A stretch of DNA of 64,000 nucleotides from Burkholderiaceae bacterium. GTDB taxonomy: Bacteria > Pseudomonadota > Gammaproteobacteria > Burkholderiales > Burkholderiaceae_C. How positions within the stretch are numbered: position 1 is the first letter of the stretch; the number at the start of each line of letters is the position of its first letter. A model generated the notes under the pieces. The model made no database searches, had not been told where the DNA came from, and was given only the letters and a program-made list of their open reading frames with translations. This document shows positions 37,192 through 45,759 of this stretch, piece by piece. The stretch spans positions 62,001 through 126,000 of the forward strand of contig JADMJJ010000036.1 in assembly GCA_018780645.1 (NCBI GenBank), written 5' to 3'. A program made the translations under genes and the position numbers.

Positions 37192-38244
37192 ATGAAAAAT
37201 CACATCAGCCCCATCACACCTGCCCCCGGCCCCGCGGCAACTGGCCCGTTGAGCCGTCGCGGCCTGCTGCGCGCCAGCACGGCGCTGCTGGGCGGCCTGG
37301 GCCTGGCGGCCTGCGGTGGCAGCGAAGACCTGCTGGCGGTCGTCACACCGCCGCCGCCCCCGCCTGCACCTCCGCCACCGCCTCCGGCACCGTCGGCCAG
37401 CAGCATCACCGAGTTCAGCTTTGCCTCGCCGGTGCTGGGCGGCACGCGCTACTACAAGGTCTATCTGCCGGCCGGCTACCAGACCTCGGGCCTGCGCTAT
37501 CCGGTGATCTATCTGCTGCATGGCCGGGGCGACAGCCTTTCCGCCTGGGACCGCAACAAGGCGCTGCTGGACGAGCTGATCGCCGGCGGCAAGATGCCGG
37601 CCGCGATTGCGGTCATGCCTGACGCACCGTCCAGCGACCGGGGCGGCTACTGGGTGGACTCGGCCTACACCAAGGACTCGCTGCCCGGCGCCAAGGTCGA
37701 GACCGGCGTCATCGGCGAGTTGATGCCCCATGTGGACGCGAGCTTTCGCACCATCCAGCATCGCAATGCCCGTGCGCTGGCCGGCTATTCGATGGGCGGC
37801 TATGGCGCCTTGCGCTATGCGCTGGTCTATCCGGAGCTGTTCTGCGCCGCCATCGTGCTGAGCCCGGCGGTCTACACGCCGCTGCCGCCGGCAGGCTCCA
37901 GCACGCGCGAGTTCGGTGCCTTCGGCAGCGTCAACACGCTGTTCGTCGATGAGATCTACCGCGCCAAGAACTATCCGGCCCTGCTGGCCGGCTTTGCGGC
38001 CAAGAACCTGCCGCTGCGCATGTTCATTGCCGCCGGCGATGACGAGTACAAGAACCCCGACCCGGCCGAGGCGGGCAACGACATCGACCTGGAAGCCCAT
38101 CTGCTGTTCAACCGCGTCTCGCGCGTGACGGGCATCAGCGCCGAGCTGCGCATCCTCGACGGTGACCATGACTGGGCGGTCTGGCAGCCGGCCCTGCGCG
38201 AGGGCCTGGCCTTTGTGGCCAGGAGCCTGCGCGGGCCTGAGTAG
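37192..38244 (+). CDS. Exported alpha/beta-hydrolase, esterase D type
   Basis: A 350-residue protein. The N-terminus has a twin-arginine-like segment (LSRRGLLRASTALLGG) directly followed by a lipobox (LAAC-G), so it may be a Tat-exported lipoprotein. A proline tract (about residues 53-67) forms a linker. The catalytic domain shows the oxyanion region YLLHGRGDS, the nucleophile elbow GYSMGGYGAL and a His in DGDHDW. GGAGA lies 6 bases before the ATG. It may remove acyl groups from a sugar or polymer, but the substrate is unknown. Confidence 0.87.
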   Translation: MKNHISPITPAPGPAATGPLSRRGLLRASTALLGGLGLAACGGSEDLLAVVTPPPPPPAPPPPPPAPSASSITEFSFASPVLGGTRYYKVYLPAGYQTSGLRYPVIYLLHGRGDSLSAWDRNKALLDELIAGGKMPAAIAVMPDAPSSDRGGYWVDSAYTKDSLPGAKVETGVIGELMPHVDASFRTIQHRNARALAGYSMGGYGALRYALVYPELFCAAIVLSPAVYTPLPPAGSSTREFGAFGSVNTLFVDEIYRAKNYPALLAGFAAKNLPLRMFIAAGDDEYKNPDPAEAGNDIDLEAHLLFNRVSRVTGISAELRILDGDHDWAVWQPALREGLAFVARSLRGPE

Positions 38245-38263
38245 AGGACTACGGCAAGCCACA

Positions 38264-38298
38264 AAAACTATCGCCTGAACATAGTCGGGGATAGTTTT
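38264..38298. promoter_or_regulatory. AAAACTATC...GATAGTTTT inverted repeat before the TonB receptor
   Basis: Perfect 9-base arms (38264-38272 and 38290-38298) are separated by 17 bases. They lie about 210 bases before the receptor start and 20 bases after the esterase stop. The stem is AT-rich and not followed by a long T-run, so an operator is as likely as a terminator. The rest of the 261-base gap shows no gene. The half site recurs at 32791-32798. Confidence 0.5.
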
Positions 38299-38505
38299 AC
38301 TAAGCTCCGCGATCACTGAGACTGAGGACATCGCCGGGGACGCGTGACAGCGTCGCGGAAGGAGGCTCCCGACTCCTGCCCCGCTTCTGACCCGCTTCTG
38401 CCCGGCGCTGAGCTGCCTGCCCGACAGCCCGGACCTTCAGCCTGCGAGGCGACTCGACGACGTGCGGTCCGGATCCCCGCCACCCAAAAACAGAGCGAAA
38501 AAAAC

Positions 38506-40662
38506 ATGAGACAAGTTCCCGCCACCCTCACCACCCTGCTGCTCGTCAGCGCCATCTCGACAGCCTATGCCCAGCAGGCCGCTCCCGCACCGGCCGCGGC
38601 AGCCAGCGCAGCGGGCACAAGCGACACCGCGCGTCTGGAAACCACCATCGTGACCGGCACGCGCACGGCCAAGTCCATAGACAAGATTCCCGGTGCGATC
38701 ACCGTCGTTTCCAAGGAAGATCTGGCGCACACGCTGGCGGTGACGGAAGACGCCAGCGCCGTGCTGGCGCGCATCGTGCCGGGCTATGCGGAGTCGTCGC
38801 AGGCCATGAGCAACACCGGCGAGACGCTGCGCGGCCGCATTCCGCTGCGCCTGTTCGACGGTGTGCCCCAGGGCTCTCCGCTGCGTGAAGGCGGCCGCAG
38901 CGCCACCTTCACCGACATGGGGGTGATTGGCCGCATCGAGGTCATCAACGGCCCGTCGGCGTCCGAAGGCGTGGGCGCGGCCGGCGGCATCATCAACTAC
39001 ATCTCCAAAGTGCCGACCAAGCAGGGCGACGAGTTCACCTTGGTCGGCCGCGTCAGCTCGCAGAACGGCAATGACAGCCAGAACTTCAAGCTGGGCGGCA
39101 CCTTCGCCCGCAAGGCCGAGGCCTATGACCTGTTGATCTCGGCCGCGCACAGCGACCGCGGCATCACCTATGACGGCCACGGCCGGCGCATCGGCATGAA
39201 CACCAGCGGCTCGCTCTCCGACTCGCGCACGAACGATCTGTTCCTGAAGGTGGGCGTTGATTTCGGCGTCGACAAGCAGCAGCGCCTGCAGTTCTCGATG
39301 AGCAACTTCAAGGTCACCGGCAAGGGCAACTACATCCTGGTCGATGGCGACCGCGCCACCGGCGTGACCAACACCTCCGAACTCGGCCGGCCGCTGGGCG
39401 CCAAGACGGAGTTCAACGACTTCGAGCAGTACATCGTCTCGTACCGTCATGACAATGTCTTCGGTGGCACATTCACCGCCGATGCCTATCTGGCCAAGCA
39501 GGCGATGCGCTATCCGGCCGAAGATGGCGCCGACCGTCAGGACCCGCTGATCGCGCCGCTGGGCACCCTGATCGACCAGTCCGAAATCTATGCCAAGAAA
39601 AAGGGCCTGCGCACCGCGTGGACGCGCCCCGACATCTTTGCCGTCGAGGGCCTGGAGCTGCGCGCCGGCCTCGACGTGATCGAAGACGAGGCGCAGCAGC
39701 GCCTGGCACTGACCGACCGCCTGTGGGTGCCGCCGATGCTGTACCAGAGCACCGCGCCCTACGCGCAGCTGTCTTATGACGTCGGCCCGCTGACCCTGAG
39801 TGGCGGCCTGCGCCGCGAAGACGGCAAGCTGTCGGTCGACACCTACACCACCACCTACTTCCGCAACCGCGTGCAGGTGCTGGGCGGCAGCCTGAAGTAC
39901 AACGCCAACCTGGGCAATATCGGTGCGGTGCTGAAGCTGCCGAACAACTGGTCGATGTTCGTGGCTCAAAGCAAGGGTTTCAGCCTGCCCAATATCGGCA
40001 TCCCGCTGCGCAATATCAACAAGCCGGGGCAGTCGGTGGACGGCATCCTGGAGCTGCAGCCCATCCTCGTCAAGAACAAGGAGTTCGGTGCCAACTGGCG
40101 CACCGCGGCGGCCAGCTTTGGCGCCTCGTTCTATGAATCGAACTCGAATCTGGGCGTGTCGCTGTCGGTCGACCCGGTCACCAATGACTTCATCATGAAC
40201 CGCGCGCCGGTCCGCATCCGCGGCATGGAGCTGACCGGCGAGCTGAACCTGAGCAAGGAGCTCAAGACCACGGCCCTGTACTCGCGCATCCGCGGCAAGA
40301 CCACCTTCGTCGCCAACGGCCCGATGGACAAGAGTCTGGGCGTCAACGATGTGAACCCGGACAAGTTCGGCATGTCGGCCACCTGGAAGTACATGGCCAA
40401 CGCTGACGTGACGCTGGGCTTCACCAAGCTGATGTCGCGCCACATCAATGCCGGCACCGGCTCGGAAGAGAACACCACCGGCTACACCCTGTTCGACCTG
40501 GACACCAACTACGACTTCGGTCGCTACGGCAAGCTGACCCTGGGCGTGGAGAACCTGGCCAACAAGTTCTACGTGCTCAGCTGGTCGCAGGTGCCGGGCT
40601 TCCGCAACTACTGGGCCGGTCGTGGTCGCGTCGTGACGGTCACGCACACGCTGACCTTCTAA
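38506..40662 (+). CDS. TonB-dependent receptor (siderophore/small-ligand type)
   Basis: A 718-residue outer membrane receptor. A signal peptide ends STAYA-QQ, followed by an Ala/Pro linker, a TonB box-like LETTIVTGTR, a plug with GRIEVINGPSASEGVGAAGGIINYI and a barrel ending in Phe (VTVTHTLTF). The start is the ATG after an A-rich stretch (GCGAAAAAAAC); no strong ribosome site. It is followed after 53 bases by the kinase/glycosidase operon, so the ligand may be a sugar or glycoside rather than a siderophore. Confidence 0.9.
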   Translation: MRQVPATLTTLLLVSAISTAYAQQAAPAPAAAASAAGTSDTARLETTIVTGTRTAKSIDKIPGAITVVSKEDLAHTLAVTEDASAVLARIVPGYAESSQAMSNTGETLRGRIPLRLFDGVPQGSPLREGGRSATFTDMGVIGRIEVINGPSASEGVGAAGGIINYISKVPTKQGDEFTLVGRVSSQNGNDSQNFKLGGTFARKAEAYDLLISAAHSDRGITYDGHGRRIGMNTSGSLSDSRTNDLFLKVGVDFGVDKQQRLQFSMSNFKVTGKGNYILVDGDRATGVTNTSELGRPLGAKTEFNDFEQYIVSYRHDNVFGGTFTADAYLAKQAMRYPAEDGADRQDPLIAPLGTLIDQSEIYAKKKGLRTAWTRPDIFAVEGLELRAGLDVIEDEAQQRLALTDRLWVPPMLYQSTAPYAQLSYDVGPLTLSGGLRREDGKLSVDTYTTTYFRNRVQVLGGSLKYNANLGNIGAVLKLPNNWSMFVAQSKGFSLPNIGIPLRNINKPGQSVDGILELQPILVKNKEFGANWRTAAASFGASFYESNSNLGVSLSVDPVTNDFIMNRAPVRIRGMELTGELNLSKELKTTALYSRIRGKTTFVANGPMDKSLGVNDVNPDKFGMSATWKYMANADVTLGFTKLMSRHINAGTGSEENTTGYTLFDLDTNYDFGRYGKLTLGVENLANKFYVLSWSQVPGFRNYWAGRGRVVTVTHTLTF

Positions 40663-40669
40663 ACACCCC

Positions 40670-40695
40670 GGACGGGGTCCGCCGAAGCCCCGTCC
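40670..40695. other. Stem-loop between TonB receptor and kinase gene
   Basis: GGACGGGG (40670-40677) pairs perfectly with CCCCGTCC (40688-40695) around a 10-base loop, between the receptor stop and the kinase start. There is no T-run. It may lower expression of the downstream enzymes relative to the receptor through partial termination or mRNA processing. Confidence 0.55.
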
Positions 40696-40715
40696 ACACC
40701 TGCTGTTCGCTCCCC

Positions 40716-41678
40716 ATGATTCTTGTCGCCGGTTCGGCCAATCTTGACTTTGTCGTGCGCGCGCCGCACATCCCGGCCCCCGGCGAGACGGTGCTGGGTG
40801 GCGCCTTCCAGACCTTTCCCGGCGGCAAGGGGGCCAACCAGGCGATCGCCAGCGCCCGGGCCGGCGGGGCGCGCACCCAGATGCTGCTGGCACTCGGCTC
40901 GGACGCCTATGCCGCACCGATCGAGAGTTCGCTGCGCGAGGCCGGCGTGCAGATGCACGTGGTGCGCAGCCTGGCCGAACCCACCGGCACGGCCTTCATC
41001 TGCCTGGCCGATTCGGCCGAGAACGCCATCACCGTGGCGCCCGGCGCCAACAGCAGCCTGCGCGGCAGCGACCTGCCGAAGCTGACCGGTGTCAGCCATC
41101 TGCTGCTGCAGCTGGAAACGCCGATGGAGGCCGTCACCGCCTGGGCCCAGGCCGCGAGAGCGCAGGGCGTCAGCGTGGTGCTCAATGCCGCACCGGCTCG
41201 CGAGCTGCCGGCGGCCCTGCTGGCCGCCACCGATCTGCTGATCGTCAACGAGGGCGAGCTGGCCTGCCTGGCTGGCTTGACCGGCAGCGAGGGCAGCATC
41301 ATCGAACGGATGCAACGCCTCAATGTGGCGCGGGTGATCGTTACCCTCGGAGCAAGCGGCTGTTGCGCGCTGGACCGCGGCGAGTGGCTGCTGCAGCCCG
41401 CCTTTCCGGTCAAGGCAGTGGACACCACCGCCGCTGGCGACACCTTCTGCGGCGCCCTGGTGGCCGCGCTGAGCCTGGGAGCCAATCTGGCCGAGGCGCT
41501 GCGCCAGGCCAGCGCCGCAGCGGCCCTGGCCTGCACGCGGCTGGGCGCACAGACGAGCATCCCCTCGCATGACGAGGTGCAGGCGCTGTTGCGCACATCC
41601 CCCGCAAGACCTCAACACAGCGTGGACGCGCTGGCCCATTATTGTGGGGTTCCCACGCTTTCCACCGTATCTGCATGA
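40716..41678 (+). CDS. Ribokinase-like PfkB-family sugar kinase
   Basis: A 320-residue kinase with the two PfkB signatures: GGAFQTFPGGKGANQAIASA near residue 35, and the active-site DTTAAGDTFCGAL near residue 235, with Asp as base. NEGELACLAGL and TLGASGCC also match ribokinases. The stop overlaps the next start (ATGA). It probably phosphorylates a pentose or similar sugar released by the glycosidases downstream; ribose is not proven. Confidence 0.88.
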   Translation: MILVAGSANLDFVVRAPHIPAPGETVLGGAFQTFPGGKGANQAIASARAGGARTQMLLALGSDAYAAPIESSLREAGVQMHVVRSLAEPTGTAFICLADSAENAITVAPGANSSLRGSDLPKLTGVSHLLLQLETPMEAVTAWAQAARAQGVSVVLNAAPARELPAALLAATDLLIVNEGELACLAGLTGSEGSIIERMQRLNVARVIVTLGASGCCALDRGEWLLQPAFPVKAVDTTAAGDTFCGALVAALSLGANLAEALRQASAAAALACTRLGAQTSIPSHDEVQALLRTSPARPQHSVDALAHYCGVPTLSTVSA

Positions 41679-43858
41679 GCTCCGAATCCGACCACCTGCC
41701 CGGCCCCGACGACCAGGGCGAGCGCCGCGCGCTGAAGACCGAGTACAAGTTCTCGCACGTCACCACCGGCCGCTATCTGCCCACGCCGGGCAAGGCACCG
41801 GGCTGGCCCTTTGCCGAGATCGGCCACTGGAAGATGGACGTGGCCGGCACCGCCGACGACTGGATCGCCGAGCTGCAGGACTGGCGGCGCGAGCACCTGA
41901 CCCGCATCGGTTACGACGATGCCAATTACCGACGGCCCGAGCTGCAGTGGGCGCAACGGAATTTTGTCCATGCGCAGATGATGGTCGAGGACCGCTACTT
42001 CTTCGACAACGAGACCGGCCAGTACACCGTCGATCGCTATCTCGATGACCTGGAGCAGCGCTTCGGTGGCATCGACAGCGTGCTGATCTGGTACGTCTAT
42101 CCGAACATCGGCGTCGATGACCGCAACCAGACCGATCTGGCCCATGACATGCCCGGCGGCCTGGACGGCCTGCGCGGCGCCATCGCCGACTTCCACCGCC
42201 GCGGCGTGCGCGTGTTCCTGCCCACCAAGCCCTGGGACAAGGGCACGCGCGATCAGGGCCAGACCGACTGGCATGCGATTGCCGACATCATCAAGGCGGT
42301 GGGCGCCGATGGCATCAACGGCGACACCTACAACGGCGTGCCGCGGGCCTTCTTCGACGCCTGTGATGCGGTCGGCTGCCCGGTCGTCCTGCAGCCTGAA
42401 TCGACGATCTCGGCCGAGGAGGCCTTGATCTGGAATGTGCAGAGCTGGGGCAAGAAGGTGCCGGCCGACGTGGTGCCCGCGGTGGCCAAGTGGAAGTGGC
42501 TGGAGCCGCGCCACATGATCAATGTCGAGAACCGCTGGGGGCGCGACCGCGGCAATGACTTCCAGTACATCTTCTTCAACGGCGTCGGCTACAACGCCTG
42601 GGAAAACATCTGGGGCATCTGGAACCAGCTGACGCCGCGCGACGCGCAGACGCTGAAGCGCATCGCCACGCTGCAGCGCGCGGTCGCACCGCTGCTGGTC
42701 AGCCTGGATTGGCGGCCCTACGCGCCGACCCTGCAGTCCGGCGTGTTCGCGAGCCGCTTCTCCGGTGAGGGCCAGGTCTTGCATACGATAGTCAACCGCA
42801 ACGAGGTCGAGGTCTGCGGCGAGCAGCTGGCGTTGCCGCATGCTGCAGGAACCAGCTACATCGATCTGTGGAACGGCGTGGCGCTGCAGCCGCGCATCGT
42901 GGATGGCCGGGCGCTGATCGAGCTGAGCCTGGAACCGCGCGGCTATGGCGCGGTGCTGGCCCTCGAGGCCGGTGTCGAGGTGGCCGGGCTGGACGCGTAC
43001 CTGGCCAAAGCCGCCGAGTTCGCGAAGACGCCGTTGCAGTCACTGTCGGCGCAGTGGAAGTCCATCCCGCAGCAGCTGGTCGAGATCGCGCCCACCGCGG
43101 CCGTGGCCGCAGCGCCGCAGGGCATGGTGATGATTCCCGCCGCCGAGTTCGACTTCGTCGTCGGTGGCATCGCAATCGAGGGCCAGACCTGGGCCGGTGT
43201 CGATGTCCAGTACCCCTGGGAGTACGAGGCCCGCCGAGGCCACCGCCGCCGCATGCACATCGCTGCCTTCCACATTGATCGCCACCTGGTCACGAATGCA
43301 CAGTTCAAGGCCTTCATGGCCGCCACGAACTTCGCGCCGCGCGATTCCCACAATTTCCTGCGCGACTGGCACGATGGTTCGCCGCAGCCCGGTTGGGACC
43401 ACAAGCCCGTCACCTGGGTGGGCATCGAGGACGCCCGCGCCTACGCCGCCTGGGCCGGCAAGCGCCTGCCGCGCGAATGGGAGTGGCAGTACGCGGCCCA
43501 GGGCCTGGATGGCCGCCTCTACCCCTGGGGCAATGGCTGGCAGCCCGGAGCCGTGCCGGCGCCGAACCGCGGCCGCACCTTGCTGCCGCCGGCCGACGTC
43601 GGCACCCACCCGCAGGGTGCCAGCCCGTTCGGTGTGCAAGACCTGGTCGGCAACGTCTGGCAGTGGACAGACGAGTACCGCGACGACCACACCCGCGCGG
43701 CCGTGCTGCGCGGCGGCAGCAGCTTCCAGCCGCAGACCTCGCACTGGTACTTCCCGCAGGCCTACCGGCTCGACCAGCATGGCAAGTACCTGCTGATGGC
43801 GCCGGCCAAGGATCGCTCGGGCTGCATCGGCTTTCGCTGCGTGGTGGACGCGCTGTGA
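41675..43858 (+). CDS. Glycosidase-like barrel fused to an FGE/SUMF1-like domain
   Basis: A 727-residue protein without signal peptide. Residues 1 to about 470 look like a TIM-barrel glycosidase-like domain with a beta-sandwich tail (GGIDSVLIWYVYPNIGVDDRN, GVRVFLPTKPWDKG, GADGINGDTYNGVP). Residues about 483-727 form an FGE-sulfatase-type domain (MVMIPAAEF, GKRLPREWEWQYAAQG, VGNVWQWTDEYR, AVLRGGSSF, GFRC). The Cys pair that formylglycine-generating enzymes need is not in its usual place: the segment after RGGSS has SHWYFPQAYRL. A sulfatase-activating role is therefore unlikely. Starts and stops overlap those of both neighbours. Confidence 0.75.
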   Translation: MSSESDHLPGPDDQGERRALKTEYKFSHVTTGRYLPTPGKAPGWPFAEIGHWKMDVAGTADDWIAELQDWRREHLTRIGYDDANYRRPELQWAQRNFVHAQMMVEDRYFFDNETGQYTVDRYLDDLEQRFGGIDSVLIWYVYPNIGVDDRNQTDLAHDMPGGLDGLRGAIADFHRRGVRVFLPTKPWDKGTRDQGQTDWHAIADIIKAVGADGINGDTYNGVPRAFFDACDAVGCPVVLQPESTISAEEALIWNVQSWGKKVPADVVPAVAKWKWLEPRHMINVENRWGRDRGNDFQYIFFNGVGYNAWENIWGIWNQLTPRDAQTLKRIATLQRAVAPLLVSLDWRPYAPTLQSGVFASRFSGEGQVLHTIVNRNEVEVCGEQLALPHAAGTSYIDLWNGVALQPRIVDGRALIELSLEPRGYGAVLALEAGVEVAGLDAYLAKAAEFAKTPLQSLSAQWKSIPQQLVEIAPTAAVAAAPQGMVMIPAAEFDFVVGGIAIEGQTWAGVDVQYPWEYEARRGHRRRMHIAAFHIDRHLVTNAQFKAFMAATNFAPRDSHNFLRDWHDGSPQPGWDHKPVTWVGIEDARAYAAWAGKRLPREWEWQYAAQGLDGRLYPWGNGWQPGAVPAPNRGRTLLPPADVGTHPQGASPFGVQDLVGNVWQWTDEYRDDHTRAAVLRGGSSFQPQTSHWYFPQAYRLDQHGKYLLMAPAKDRSGCIGFRCVVDAL

Positions 43859-45759
43859 GCAAAACGGTGCCCGTCGGCATGCGGCTGCTGTCGTCCGCCC
43901 AGGTACAGCTGGGCGGTCTGCTCGGCGCCGCGCTCGACGCCAACCGGCGCGGCCGCCTGTCGCGTTTCATCACCGGGCCGACCAGCCCGGCCATCGCCAT
44001 CTTCGATCCGGCGCCGGTGCTGGCCAACCGCGAGGGCGACTGGTACGGCGAGCATGCCGGCAAGTGGTTGTATGCCGCCGCCAAGGCCTATGCGCGTACG
44101 CAGGACGTCAGCCTGGGCGAGCAGCTGCGCAGCGTGGCCGATCATCTGGTGGCCCTGCAGGGCGAGGATGGCTATCTGGGCACCTATGCCGCCGAGCGCC
44201 GCTTCATGCACAAGCAGCCGCCCAAGCCACCGAGCTGGGACGGCGCGCCCAGCCTGCGCACCTGGGACATCTGGACGCACAGCTACTTGGTGCTGGGCCT
44301 GCTGGAGCTGCACCGCGCGATGCCCGAGGTGCGGTATCTGGACGCCGCACGCAAGATCGGAGATCTGTGCTGGCTGACGCTCGACGAGGGCGGCATCAAC
44401 ATCACCGAACTGGGCAACCACCATGGCATGTCGGCCACGGTGTTGCTGGATCCGGCGGTGGAGCTGTATGCAGTGACCGGCGAACCGCGCTACCTGCGGC
44501 TGGCCGAACTGATACTGCGGCAGGCCGACGATGAGCCGGCGCTGGGCCTGCTGCGCAAGGCCTTGAGCGGAGCCGACGCCGCCGAGGTAGCCACCGGCAA
44601 GGCCTACCAGCTGGCCTGGAACCTGGTTGGCCTGGCCAAGCTGCACAGGGCCACCGGCGTGGCGCTGTACCGTGAGGCGGTTGACCGACTGTGGCAGAGC
44701 ATCCGCCAGCATCACCTGACCCTGGGTGGCGGCCCCTGGGGCGGCGTGGCCCATCGCTCGCGCGAGGTCTTCAACGCGCCGGGTGCCTTCCAGCCGCAGG
44801 CCTATGTCGAGACCTGCTCGACACTGGCCTGGATGCAGCTGAACCGCGAGCTGCTGGCCATCAGCGGCGAGGCCCGCTACGCCGACGAGATCGAGCGCAG
44901 CGCCTACAACGATCTGCTCGGCGCAATGGCACCCAACGGCGAGGACTGGTGCTACTACTCCTTCCCGAACGGCCGGCGTGTGCACACCACCTACTGGCGC
45001 TGCTGCAAGTCCAGCGGAGCGATGGCGGTCGAGGAGCTGCCGGCCGCGGCCTATGGCGTCACGGCCGAGGGCGCCATTGCCGTCAATCTCTACGGCTCGG
45101 GCCTGGCCTCGGTGCAGCTGGATGGCGTGGGAGCGGTGGCGTTGAAGCAATGCACCGGCTACCCGTTCGACGGCCAGATCCGCTTGCGGGTGACGCCTGA
45201 ACTTGCGGCGCACTTCACGATCCGGCTGCGCATTCCTGCCTGGGCGACACAGACGCGCATCCGCGTCAACGACATCGATGCCGATGTGGCGGCCACGCCC
45301 GGCAGCTATGCCGAGCTGAGCCGCGACTGGCAGCCCGGCGACCGCATCACGCTGGACCTGGCGATGCCACCGGTGTTGCACCGCAAGGCCAACCGCAATG
45401 TGCAGGAGTCGCTGGCGCCCGATGGAACGCCGGTGCGTCAGCAGGTGCTGTGCCACGAGTATGTGGCGATCACACGAGGGCCGCTGGTCTATGCCACCGG
45501 CCTGATCGACGGCTTCAAGAGCGAGGAGAGCATCCGGCTGCCCGAAGGCGATGCGACGCAATTCTTGAGCCTGCTACCGGTGACCGAGGGTGAGGACGCC
45601 GCTCCGGCGATCGAGCTGCGCCTGGGCTATCGCGAGGCGATCACCTTCTGGCCCTATTACCGCGCCGGCGGCCGCAGCGATGGCAGCTGGCGCCTGACCT
45701 GGCTGTCGCTGGCTCCGGTCGCAGATCCTTCTTCCGATCACGAACATGGCAACACCTGA
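43855..45759 (+). CDS. GH127-family glycoside hydrolase (beta-L-arabinofuranosidase type, DUF1680)
   Basis: A 634-residue glycosidase with a GTG start overlapping the previous stop (GTGA). The zinc/thiolate site of GH127 enzymes is recognisable: Glu319-x-Cys321 (YVETCSTLAW) and Cys383-Cys384 (TYWRCCKSSG). The (alpha/alpha)6 barrel region is visible in repeated helices (WLYAAAKAYARTQD, HSYLVLGLLELHRA). No signal peptide, so it acts in the cytoplasm on imported oligosaccharide. The product could feed the upstream kinase. Confidence 0.9.
   Translation: MSKTVPVGMRLLSSAQVQLGGLLGAALDANRRGRLSRFITGPTSPAIAIFDPAPVLANREGDWYGEHAGKWLYAAAKAYARTQDVSLGEQLRSVADHLVALQGEDGYLGTYAAERRFMHKQPPKPPSWDGAPSLRTWDIWTHSYLVLGLLELHRAMPEVRYLDAARKIGDLCWLTLDEGGINITELGNHHGMSATVLLDPAVELYAVTGEPRYLRLAELILRQADDEPALGLLRKALSGADAAEVATGKAYQLAWNLVGLAKLHRATGVALYREAVDRLWQSIRQHHLTLGGGPWGGVAHRSREVFNAPGAFQPQAYVETCSTLAWMQLNRELLAISGEARYADEIERSAYNDLLGAMAPNGEDWCYYSFPNGRRVHTTYWRCCKSSGAMAVEELPAAAYGVTAEGAIAVNLYGSGLASVQLDGVGAVALKQCTGYPFDGQIRLRVTPELAAHFTIRLRIPAWATQTRIRVNDIDADVAATPGSYAELSRDWQPGDRITLDLAMPPVLHRKANRNVQESLAPDGTPVRQQVLCHEYVAITRGPLVYATGLIDGFKSEESIRLPEGDATQFLSLLPVTEGEDAAPAIELRLGYREAITFWPYYRAGGRSDGSWRLTWLSLAPVADPSSDHEHGNT

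Noticed and set aside
38437-40917. 826-codon open frame opposite to the second TonB receptor
   Set aside because: Same shadow effect; it would also cover the promoter and start of the kinase gene.
41675-43858. Annotation of the fusion protein as a sulfatase-modifying enzyme linked to the APS kinase locus
   Set aside because: The catalytic Cys pair is missing, no sulfatase gene is in the window, and the loci are 32 kb apart.
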